Positions 53,001 through 60,540 of a stretch of DNA of 64,000 nucleotides are shown piece by piece; position 1 is the first letter of the stretch, and each line of letters starts with the position of its first letter. Both the position numbers and the translations under genes were made by a program. This DNA is from Sulfitobacter mediterraneus (GTDB taxonomy: Bacteria > Pseudomonadota > Alphaproteobacteria > Rhodobacterales > Rhodobacteraceae), in assembly GCF_016801775.1 (NCBI RefSeq), contig NZ_CP069004.1, positions 2,852,001-2,916,000 of the forward strand, read 5' to 3'. Below the pieces are notes generated by a model. It was given only the letters and a program-made list of their open reading frames with translations, made no database searches and was not told the DNA's origin.

Positions 53001-55465
53001 AACGCAAGGCGGTGATGGTGAACGCGGGGGAGAACATGATCCCGCTCACTGTGACGGATGCTTGGGGCAGCGGCGCTTATGTCACCGTGTCCTTGCTGCG
53101 CGGCATGGACGAAGCCGCCGGCCTGAACCCCGCCCGCAGTCTTGGTCTCGCCCATGCCTCGGTGCGCCCCGGAAAGCGGGCACTGTCCGTCAGTCTGGAC
53201 GCGCCAAAGGTGGTAGATGGGCAGGCCGGCACCCTGCGCGCCGCTGTGCAGGTCGAGGGCGTGCAACCGGGCGAGACCGCCTATGTGACGCTGGCCGCAG
53301 TGGACGTGGGCATTTTGAATCTCACTGGGTTCAGAGCCCCGGATGCAAGCGATCACTATTTTGGCCAGCGCCGCTTGGGTGTCGAAATGCGCGACATCTA
53401 TGGCCGCTTGATTGATGGGATGAACGGGGCGCTTGGCACGGTCAGATCCGGCGGGGATGCCGCCGCCAGCGCCCAGGTACAATCGCCGCCCCCGACCGAA
53501 GAGCTGATGGCGTTTTTCACAGGTCCGATCACGGTTGGCCCCGATGGCCGCGCCGAGGTTGAGATCATTCGCCCTGCCTTTAACGGCACAATCAAGTTAA
53601 TGGCGGTGGCATGGTCTCCCAGCGGGGTTGGGGAAGCCTCTGCCGATGTGGTCGCCCGCGATCCGGTTGTGGTCACGGCCTCCCTGCCGCGGTTCCTTGC
53701 CCCGGGCGATCAAAGCCGGATGTTGTTGGAGTTGGTCCATGCCGAAGGGTCAGCAGGGCAGATGTCACTGCAAGCCTTTGCAGACGCAGGTCTCTCCTTG
53801 GGTGACTTACCTGCGAATGTGACCCTGCCTGAAAAAGGCAGCCTGCGCATCAATGTGCCGGTCACCGGGCGCGAGATTGGCGATCACCTGATTACCGTTT
53901 CGCTCACCACGCCGGACGGTAAGGAATTGCGCAAAGTGCTGACTGTGCCGGTGCGCATCAATGATCCGGAAGTGGCAGTCACGCGTCAGTTCTCGCTGGG
54001 CCAAGGTGAAACCTTCACCTTTGATGGCAATGTGTTCGCGGGCCTGCGCCCGGGCACCGCGTCGGCCACGCTGACGGCTGGACCCTTGGCGCGGTTTGAT
54101 GTGCCCGGCTTGCTCCGCCAGCTTGACCGCTACCCTTACGGATGCACCGAACAGGTCACCTCAAGCGCGATGCCACTGCTGTATCTCAGCTCGGTCGCGC
54201 AATCGGCAGGTTTGGGGGAACCCGCGCGGATCAATGACAAGATCGGCAAAGCCATTGAACGGGTGCTGAACCGGCAGGCCAGTAACGGTGCCTTTGGATT
54301 GTGGCGTGCGCAATCGGGTGACTTCTGGCTGGATGCCTATGTCACCGATTTCCTGTCGCGGGCGCGGCATGAGGGGCATGCAGTGCCGGATCTGGCCTTC
54401 TCGCTGGCGATGGACAACCTGCGCAACCGGATCAATTATGCCCCCGATTTCGATGCGGGCGGCGAAGACGTGGCTTACGCCCTGTTGGTGTTGGCCCGTG
54501 AGGGCGCGGCGCAGATGGGCGATCTGCGCTACTATGCGGACACCAAGGCCGATGACTTCGGAACGCCGCTGGCTGCGGCGCAATTGGGTGCGGCGCTGGC
54601 CGCCTATGGTGATCCGGTGCGGGCTGATATGATGTTCCGCAAGGCAGGATTGCTGTTGTTGCGGGATCGTGACAGGCGCCAAGGCTGGCGCGATGATTAT
54701 GGCACCAACCTGCGGGACACGGCGGCGGTGCTCAAGCTCAGCGCCGAAGCCGGAAGCGCTGCTATTGATCCGGCAACCTTGATCAGTTGGACCCGCCGTG
54801 AGACGGGCCGCTTGTCCACACAAGAAGCGGCTCAGGTTGTGCTGGCGGCCCATGCCCTGACCGGCCCGCAAGCAGTTTCGGGGCTGGAGGTGGATGGCGC
54901 AGCGGTTGCTGGCCCGTTGGTAAAGCGATTGATCGACGCTGCACCGATATCCTCCAAGATCCGCAATGCCAGTGATGTGGCAATGGATGTGACCCTGACC
55001 GCCTTTGGCGTCCCCGAGGTCGCGCCAGAGGCGGGCGGTTATGGCTATAGCATGACGCGGCGCTATTTCACTATGGACGGCAATCTGGTCGAGGGGGCAG
55101 TGCAGACCGGAGAACGGATGGTCGTCGTGATCGAAGTGACCCCGTTTGAGGATATCGGTGCACGCCTGATCGTTGACGATCCCTTGCCCGCCGGGCTTGA
55201 GATAGACAACCCCAACCTGCTGCGCAGCGGCGAGATCGGCGCGTTAAGCTGGCTGAGCACCAAACCTGCCGAAAACGCCGAGTTCCGCAGTGACCGGTTC
55301 ATTGCCGCCGTTAATCACCGCAAAGCAGAGCCGTTCCAACTGGCCTATATCGTGCGGGCGGTGACACCGGGGCAATACCATCACCCGGCGGCTTTGGTCG
55401 AAGACATGTACCGCCCCGAATACCGCGCGACGACCGCCAGCGGCACGTTGACCGTTCTGCCATGA
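50024..55465 (+). CDS. Bacterial alpha-2-macroglobulin with N-terminal PAN domain
   Basis: 1813 residues from the ATG at 50024 (RBS GAAGGAG); the frame is open back to 49679 but that part is antisense to the kinase. A signal peptide (about 1-25, ending ARG) is followed by a Cys-rich PAN/apple-type domain (CERACSAQDTCVAFTFN, about 58-74), then MG domains. The A2M region contains the thioester motif PYGCTEQ with C1374, so protease trapping by covalent linkage is expected. No CAAX/lipobox is evident. It overlaps pbpC by ATGA, the standard pairing in which macroglobulin guards the periplasm while PBP1C repairs the wall. Confidence 0.93.
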   Translation: MLRLRLLKSLIVCIAALAAPARGQDALPDHRYLFTRDVDFYGADLTNLFDTTQAACERACSAQDTCVAFTFNTRSHACFPKSALSDRQPYVGAMSARKVATDPAALAMQSARTGALDFLRQNDFGNARLQVLDNARRFTFSDETAEELIGAMTLAEQGGNTNSALLWASRAAALTDRGDIWVRVADLSLKQADATQASGKKRQFRREALKAAVNAYLRAQTPAIQVNALEAMSRALEVSRRGRDMIPALRLALSIAPRDDLEAALEDAIGKYGFRVVEHRVDNNAAAPRICTEFSEKLVQVGVDYDPFVRVEGRGLAVQSDGNQLCIDGVEHGARYDVTLREGLPSASGEALHRDVRLRLYVRDRSPQVRFGGRAYVLPRSEKAGIPVETVNVDTLDLKLRRVSDRNLVRAIRESYFGRPLSKYEDDQFSQTLAQDIWEGTGTVQNNLNVDMTTRLPLGDILGQQPAGIYTLSASVPGQDPYDNPAATQWFVLSDLGISTLSGVDGLHVAVRRLTDAEPRAGIELSLISRANAVLGKATTDSSGFAQFPAGLSRGNGGSAPALLMAEDGSHDVAFLPLTDPAFDLSDRGVEGHPPAPPIDVFMTTDRGAYRVGETIYATVLTRDAQAQAIDELPVTAILKRPDGVEYSRSLSSDAKAGGHVFALPLGADVPRGAWRIDILTDTTEPALASQTVLVEDFLPERIDFDLSLPDSPLRLTSSPSLNVQVDYLFGAPGANLDVEGDVRLRAKRGIDGWPGYRFGRHDSAFRTQTRFIGNAVTDAAGKAVLPLTLPKLEQDPGLPMEAEIILRVAEGSGRPVERRLTNAVVSDMPMIGIKPLFEDVLAEGSEAAFDLIALGSQAQAMPMQVRWTLNKVETRYQWYQLYGNWEWEPTTRRTRAATGEVTLGAEPVSVSAPTEWGEYELVVERIGSDYAAASVAFYSGWYGGDGSTDTPDRLEMSLDAESYAVGDPVRLRVAAKTGGVALVSVLSNRVIERKAVMVNAGENMIPLTVTDAWGSGAYVTVSLLRGMDEAAGLNPARSLGLAHASVRPGKRALSVSLDAPKVVDGQAGTLRAAVQVEGVQPGETAYVTLAAVDVGILNLTGFRAPDASDHYFGQRRLGVEMRDIYGRLIDGMNGALGTVRSGGDAAASAQVQSPPPTEELMAFFTGPITVGPDGRAEVEIIRPAFNGTIKLMAVAWSPSGVGEASADVVARDPVVVTASLPRFLAPGDQSRMLLELVHAEGSAGQMSLQAFADAGLSLGDLPANVTLPEKGSLRINVPVTGREIGDHLITVSLTTPDGKELRKVLTVPVRINDPEVAVTRQFSLGQGETFTFDGNVFAGLRPGTASATLTAGPLARFDVPGLLRQLDRYPYGCTEQVTSSAMPLLYLSSVAQSAGLGEPARINDKIGKAIERVLNRQASNGAFGLWRAQSGDFWLDAYVTDFLSRARHEGHAVPDLAFSLAMDNLRNRINYAPDFDAGGEDVAYALLVLAREGAAQMGDLRYYADTKADDFGTPLAAAQLGAALAAYGDPVRADMMFRKAGLLLLRDRDRRQGWRDDYGTNLRDTAAVLKLSAEAGSAAIDPATLISWTRRETGRLSTQEAAQVVLAAHALTGPQAVSGLEVDGAAVAGPLVKRLIDAAPISSKIRNASDVAMDVTLTAFGVPEVAPEAGGYGYSMTRRYFTMDGNLVEGAVQTGERMVVVIEVTPFEDIGARLIVDDPLPAGLEIDNPNLLRSGEIGALSWLSTKPAENAEFRSDRFIAAVNHRKAEPFQLAYIVRAVTPGQYHHPAALVEDMYRPEYRATTASGTLTVLP

Positions 55466-57486
55466 TCCGCCGCTTTGGCCTTTTTGCCCTTGTTGGGTTA
55501 TTGGGCCTTGGTGCGGGTCTGCGTGACGGATTTGACGCTTGGGTTGACGGGACGGCTGTGCCGCCGGTCTTGGTCGAGACTTCCGCCGAAGTACGGGACC
55601 GACACGGCGCATTGATGCGGGTATTTCCTGTTGAGGATGGCCGGGTGCGGCTGGCGGTGGCTCTGGATCAGGTGGATCCAGAGTTTATTTCCATGTTGCT
55701 GCGCTATGAGGACAAGCGGTTTTATCGGCATAGCGGGGTTGATCCCCTGGCAATGCTGCGCGCGGCAAGCCAGGCCTTATGGCAAGGCGAGATCGTATCC
55801 GGCGGGTCGACCCTGACAATGCAGGTGGCACGGTTGTTGGAAAATTCCGGCACCGGGCGTTGGCAGGGCAAACTGCGGCAAATTCGGCTGGCACTGGCGC
55901 TGGAACGGCAGTTGGACAAGGACCAGATCCTGTCTCTGTATCTCCTGCATGCGCCCTATGGCGGTGCGGTTGAAGGGGTCCGTGCCGGATCGCTGGCTTG
56001 GTTTGGCAAGGAACCGGCGCGTTTGACCATGGCAGAGGCGGCCTTGTTGGTGGCCCTACCACAAGCGCCTGAGGCCCGCCGCCCCGACCGCCACCCGGCC
56101 CGCGCCGCTGCGGCCCGCACCCGCGTGCTGCAGCGCACCCAGCCCGCCGCTGGTGTCCATCTGTTAAAACTGCCAAGCAAGATGGTGCCCTTTGTCCGAT
56201 TAGCGCCGCATCTGACAGATCGGATCGCGGCGGAAGACCCTTTGCGGCAACGGTTCGACCTGACGCTGGATGCCCGGTTGCAAACCCAACTCGAAGCGCT
56301 GGCCGGCCATGCGGTCCGGGGCCAGCCACGCGGCGTATCAGCGGCGATATTGGTGGCCGATCACCGCACCGGCGCGATACTGGCCTCGGTGGGATCGCCG
56401 CGATATTCTGCAGGGGGCGGCGCCGCGGGGTTTGTCGATATGACCCGCGCGATCCGTTCACCGGGATCGACCCTCAAACCTTTTGTCTATGGATTGGCCT
56501 TTGATCAGGGTCTGGCACATCCCGACACGCTGATCAACGACGCTCCCGTGGCTTTTGGCCGCTACGCGCCCCAGAATTTCGACGGTCAGTTTCGCGGCGA
56601 GTTGACGGTGCGCGAGGCGCTGCAATTGTCTCTCAACATCCCGCCTGTCCTGCTCACTCAAGAGCTGGGCGCGGCGCGGTTGATGGCGGGCCTACGGGCG
56701 GGCGGTGCGGTGCCGCATTTGCAGGGCAAGCCGGGGTTGGCCGTGGCGCTGGGCGGTGTGGGCCTCACGCTGACGGATTTGGTGCAACTCTACGGGGCGC
56801 TGCCGCAGGGCGGTCGGGCTGCGCAGCTTTATGCATTGCAAGGCGGTGCGCAACAGTCCCAGCGGCGCATGATGACCCGCGCTGCCGCATGGCAGGTTTC
56901 CCATATCTTGGCCAGCATCACGCCGCCAAACGGCGCGGCCGCACGTGCCAGGCAGATCGCCTATAAGACAGGCACCTCCTACGGGCACCGGGATGCATGG
57001 GCGATCGGGTTTGACGGGGCACATGTGATTGGCGTCTGGCTTGGCCGGCCGGATGGCACGCCGGTGCCGGGGGTCTTTGGCGGTGATCTGGCCGCCCCGA
57101 TCCTGTTCGAGGCCTTTGGCCGTCTGAAAACCGCCCCCGATCCCTTGCCTGGACCGCCGCCCGAAACCCTGATCGTCAGCACCGCGTCCTTGCCCGCGCC
57201 CCTGCAAAGGTTCCGACCCCGCGACGCGGTGTTTGCCGGGGCCGCAAACTACCCCGTTGTGGCCTTTCCGCCGGATGGCGCGGTTTTGCAGCGTGGCCTT
57301 GATGGGGTTTCATTGAAACTGCGGGCCGGGGTATTGCCTTTGACCATACTGGTAGACGGGGCACCGATTGTCACCGGATTGCACCGCCGCGATGTGGTTC
57401 TGCCGCTGACATCGCCGGGGTTTTCACGCATTTCGGTGATTGACGCCATGGGGCAGGCCGTGCAGGTGCAAATCAGGCTGGACTGA
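55462..57486 (+). CDS. pbpC: Penicillin-binding protein 1C
   Basis: 674 residues. One N-terminal membrane anchor (about 3-22) precedes the GT51 glycosyltransferase domain (RYEDKRFYRHSGVDPLAM and SGGSTLTMQVARLL). The transpeptidase domain has the SxxK serine S336 in SPGSTLKPFVYG and the KTGTS triad (about 504-508). The BiPBP_C domain closes the protein (VAFPPDGAVL...). It polymerises and cross-links murein at the outer face of the inner membrane. It is translationally coupled to the macroglobulin gene. Confidence 0.94.
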   Translation: MIRRFGLFALVGLLGLGAGLRDGFDAWVDGTAVPPVLVETSAEVRDRHGALMRVFPVEDGRVRLAVALDQVDPEFISMLLRYEDKRFYRHSGVDPLAMLRAASQALWQGEIVSGGSTLTMQVARLLENSGTGRWQGKLRQIRLALALERQLDKDQILSLYLLHAPYGGAVEGVRAGSLAWFGKEPARLTMAEAALLVALPQAPEARRPDRHPARAAAARTRVLQRTQPAAGVHLLKLPSKMVPFVRLAPHLTDRIAAEDPLRQRFDLTLDARLQTQLEALAGHAVRGQPRGVSAAILVADHRTGAILASVGSPRYSAGGGAAGFVDMTRAIRSPGSTLKPFVYGLAFDQGLAHPDTLINDAPVAFGRYAPQNFDGQFRGELTVREALQLSLNIPPVLLTQELGAARLMAGLRAGGAVPHLQGKPGLAVALGGVGLTLTDLVQLYGALPQGGRAAQLYALQGGAQQSQRRMMTRAAAWQVSHILASITPPNGAAARARQIAYKTGTSYGHRDAWAIGFDGAHVIGVWLGRPDGTPVPGVFGGDLAAPILFEAFGRLKTAPDPLPGPPPETLIVSTASLPAPLQRFRPRDAVFAGAANYPVVAFPPDGAVLQRGLDGVSLKLRAGVLPLTILVDGAPIVTGLHRRDVVLPLTSPGFSRISVIDAMGQAVQVQIRLD

Positions 57487-57538
57487 CCTTTGCGCAGCTG
57501 TCACCAGTGGCACGCTGCCCCTAACCAAGAGCCTTTGT

Positions 57539-58456
57539 ATGTCCCTCGCCCTGTCTGTTCTTCCGCTGATCCTGATCATCGCCCTGGGGTATCTGCTGGC
57601 CAAAAGCGAGGTGCTGCCAAAAGCGGATTGGAAAGGCATCGAAACGCTGAGCTTTCGGGTGCTGATCCCTGCTGTACTGATCCTGACCCTGTCGCGCACA
57701 GATTTGTCCTTTGCCCTTTACGGCGGTGTCATGCAGGGGTTCTTGCTGACCTGGGCGGTGATTGCCATTCTGGCACTCATGCTACGCGTGTTGCCGCAAG
57801 CGCGGCTTGCCAACCCAGGTTTCACCACGATCTTTCAGACAGGCACCCGCTGGAATGCCTTTGTTGCCCTCGCTGCGGCAGAGCAGTTCCTGGGCGCCTC
57901 CGGACTTGGTGTCATCGCCATCGCGATTGCGCTTTTGATCCCGACGATCAATGTCACCTGCATCATTGTTCTCACGGCATTTGGCCCGCAATCGGCAAGC
58001 ACAGCGCAGGTGATCAAAACCGTCGCCAAAAACCCGTTGGTGCAGGCCTGCGCGGCAGGATTGATCATCTATTTCAGCGGCATCACCCTGCCAATGCCGG
58101 TGATCGAAGCCCTCGATATGGTCGGCAGAGGGGCCCTGGCCGTCGGCTTACTCGCCGTCGGTGCCGGCGTCAGCTTGCGGCGGCTGGGCCGGTGGGATTG
58201 GAGGCTGGGCACAGCGGTGGTGTTGCGGCCTCTGCTGGCTCCCGCGGTGTTCGCGACCATCGCCGCAGCGCTGTCCCTCAGCCCGGAACAAACATTGGCC
58301 GGCGTATTGGTCTTTGCCGCACCTGCCGCCTCCAATGGCTATATCGTGGCCAAGCAGATGGGCGGTGATGCTGACCTTTATGCAGATGTCCTGACTTGGC
58401 AAACCGTTTTGTCGCTGGCGGTTCTCCCGCTTTGGGCTGGATACATACTGGGCTGA
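57539..58456 (+). CDS. AEC-family transporter (auxin efflux carrier-like)
   Basis: 305 residues, about ten transmembrane helices in two five-helix bundles. It starts MSLALSVLPLILIIALGYLL at 57539; the frame upstream overlaps pbpC. GTRWNAFVALAAAEQFLG (about 102-119) and APAASNGYIVAKQMGGD (about 261-277) are the helix-break regions of the AEC fold. Substrates in this family are organic acids such as malonate or malate; here it cannot be specified. It lies 52 nt after pbpC. Confidence 0.87.
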   Translation: MSLALSVLPLILIIALGYLLAKSEVLPKADWKGIETLSFRVLIPAVLILTLSRTDLSFALYGGVMQGFLLTWAVIAILALMLRVLPQARLANPGFTTIFQTGTRWNAFVALAAAEQFLGASGLGVIAIAIALLIPTINVTCIIVLTAFGPQSASTAQVIKTVAKNPLVQACAAGLIIYFSGITLPMPVIEALDMVGRGALAVGLLAVGAGVSLRRLGRWDWRLGTAVVLRPLLAPAVFATIAAALSLSPEQTLAGVLVFAAPAASNGYIVAKQMGGDADLYADVLTWQTVLSLAVLPLWAGYILG

Positions 58457-58527
58457 GTCTTGCCCATGTCGAGACAGGGCGGACTGCAGATATTGCCCCG
58501 CTTTGCCGCGCTGGATAGAACACAGGT

Positions 58528-59178
58528 ATGAAACGCATTTTCCCATTGTTGATGGCGCTGGTGATCGCACAGCCACTTGGTGCACATCCGCATGTCTTTA
58601 TCGACACGGGGCTTGCCCTCGACTTTGGTCCCGAGGGCCGGTTGCAACGGGTAAAAGTGACATGGATCTATGATGCGTTCTATTCCCTGCTCATCACCCA
58701 GGACATGGAACTTGATCCGGACGGCGATGGGATCCTGAGCCCGGCTGAACAGTCAGAGCTCATTGGCTTTGACATGCAATGGGTGGAGGGGTTCAACGGT
58801 GATCTGGTGATCACCCAAGCCGGGCAGGAACTCGCTTTGTCAGGGCCGCAGGATGTGGGGGCCACTTTCGAGAACGGTCAGATCATCACCACTCACTGGC
58901 GCGATGTGACCCAGGATCAGCCTGGCAGCGGCAACTATGAAATCACGCCCTATGATGCCAGCTATTATACTGCCTATGAAGTCACCCAACCGGTGCAGCT
59001 TTCTGGCGCGGATCAATGCCGCAGCCGGATCGCGATGCCCGACATCACCGCCGATCTTGATGCATTGCGTCAGGAATTGTTTGCTCTCGACAGGCAGACC
59101 CAACCTGAGGACGCAGGCCTGCCGGATATCGGCGCAAAGTTTGCCACCAAGGTGATCGTGACATGCGCATCATCCTGA
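58528..59178 (+). CDS. DUF1007 exported protein, metal-transport partner
   Basis: 216 residues with a signal peptide (about 1-20). The mature N-terminus HPHVFIDTGLALDFG and the following WIYDAFYSLLITQDMELDPD are the DUF1007 signature; the HPH motif at the processed end is a likely metal ligand. Such genes usually stand next to NicO-type nickel/cobalt transporters, as here, where the two genes overlap by 16 nt. It probably passes the metal to or from the membrane protein on the periplasmic side. Confidence 0.85.
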   Translation: MKRIFPLLMALVIAQPLGAHPHVFIDTGLALDFGPEGRLQRVKVTWIYDAFYSLLITQDMELDPDGDGILSPAEQSELIGFDMQWVEGFNGDLVITQAGQELALSGPQDVGATFENGQIITTHWRDVTQDQPGSGNYEITPYDASYYTAYEVTQPVQLSGADQCRSRIAMPDITADLDALRQELFALDRQTQPEDAGLPDIGAKFATKVIVTCASS

Positions 59179-60068
59179 GTTTGGCCGCCGCTGCGGTGAT
59201 CTTGCTTTTGCTGGTGCTGTGGGCAGGAGGCGGCGTGGATGCCATTGGCCAATGGGCCGCCGCGCAGCAACGCAGTTTTCAAAACACCATCGCCCTTGCC
59301 TTGAGGGCAGCACGTGCAGGCGAGAGCGGCGCTGTTGTTGCGTTGCTTGGCGCTTGTTTTGCCTATGGTCTGGCCCATGCGGCGGGTCCGGGGCACGGGA
59401 AGGTTTTGATCGGCGGGTATGGATTTGGCCGTGCTGTGCCGATGCTGCGTCTGTCAGTGATTGCACTGCTGGCATCTCTGGGGCAGGCCGTGACAGCGGT
59501 GGCCTTGGTCTATGCCGGTGTGCTGATCCTGAACCTTGGCCGGGACAGCATGATCGGGTTTACAGAACAGATTATGGCTCCGGTCAGCTATGGCGCGATT
59601 GCCCTGATCGGTCTTTGGCTATTGTGGCGCGGTTTGCGCCGGATGTCTGGGCGCGGTGAAACCCATACTCAGGATCATGCCCACGACCATGGCGCAGAAG
59701 TGTGCGGGCACTGCGGCCATGCCCATGGCCCAACACTGGACCAGGTCGGGCAAGCCGGCGATCTGCGGACCGCCTTGGCATTGATTGCGGGTATCGCGGT
59801 GCGACCTTGCACCGGCGCGCTTTTTGTTTTGATCATCACATGGCAAATGGGCATCGGGTCGCTGGGCATTGCGGGTGCTTTTGCGATGGCCGTTGGAACG
59901 GCGTTGATCACCATCTCAGTGGGCTTGGCCGCCTCTGGCCTGCGCGGCGGTTTGCTGGCGGGCCTTGCCGGTTCCACCCGTCTGGCCCAGGTCGCATCGG
60001 TTGTTGAAACCCTTGCCGGAGCGGTGGTCTTCGCCATTGCGCTCACGCTGCTTTTGCGGGCGATTTAA
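59163..60068 (+). CDS. Nickel/cobalt transporter, NicO/RcnA family
   Basis: 301 residues with about six transmembrane helices. The key family motif is GLAHAAGPGHGKVLIGGYG (about 74-92) with conserved histidines. A His-rich cytoplasmic loop (HTQDHAHDHGAEVCGHCGHA, about 165-184) follows, and VRPCTGALFVLI is the second motif. The family includes both uptake (NicO) and efflux (RcnA) members. Pairing with DUF1007 favours transport in a periplasmic-assisted system, and direction is not decided by sequence. Confidence 0.87.
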   Translation: MRIILSLAAAAVILLLLVLWAGGGVDAIGQWAAAQQRSFQNTIALALRAARAGESGAVVALLGACFAYGLAHAAGPGHGKVLIGGYGFGRAVPMLRLSVIALLASLGQAVTAVALVYAGVLILNLGRDSMIGFTEQIMAPVSYGAIALIGLWLLWRGLRRMSGRGETHTQDHAHDHGAEVCGHCGHAHGPTLDQVGQAGDLRTALALIAGIAVRPCTGALFVLIITWQMGIGSLGIAGAFAMAVGTALITISVGLAASGLRGGLLAGLAGSTRLAQVASVVETLAGAVVFAIALTLLLRAI

Positions 60069-60087
60069 CACCGCCATGTCATTGTGA

Positions 60088-60540
60088 TCAGGATGGGCGA
60101 TCAAGCCGTAGGATCATCCCGTGCTTTTCATCGGCGTTGTATCCAAGGCGCTCATAAAATCCCTTGGCGTCATTGTCCCGTCCGGTCAATAGCATGATCT
60201 TGGAGGCTTTGGCGTCTTGCGCGGTGTCGGCAAGTGCCATCATCACCGCACGGGCAAATCCTTGCCCACGCGCGTCTGGGAGGGTCACGACATTTTCGAT
60301 CAATCCAAAAGGGCGTCCATGATAGGTCATGTTCGGCATCAAATGCAGGGTTGCCATGCTCACGATCCGTCCGTCATGCGCCGCACCCATGACGGTTGTA
60401 CCGGGATAGCTCAGCAACGCGGCAAATGCGCCGAGGCCGTCTTCAAAGTTGATCAGACTGTGACCTGTCGAAAGCGCCGCGTAAAGCTGCCGTGCGTCGG
60501 CGTAATCGGCAATCGTCAAAGGGCGGCAAAGGCCTGTCAC
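60088..60540 (-). CDS. GNAT-family N-acetyltransferase
   Basis: 150 residues from the GTG at 60540, which overlaps the upstream stop (GTGA) and follows GGGCGGAG; an open frame to 60603 lies inside the upstream gene. The acetyl-CoA pyrophosphate loop is VTLPDARGQGFARAVMMAL (about 87-105), and LTGRDNDAKGFYERLGYN is the usual motif B end. It acetylates an unknown amine. It is the last gene of the minus-strand membrane-protein operon. Confidence 0.87.
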   Translation of the reverse strand: MTGLCRPLTIADYADARQLYAALSTGHSLINFEDGLGAFAALLSYPGTTVMGAAHDGRIVSMATLHLMPNMTYHGRPFGLIENVVTLPDARGQGFARAVMMALADTAQDAKASKIMLLTGRDNDAKGFYERLGYNADEKHGMILRLDRPS

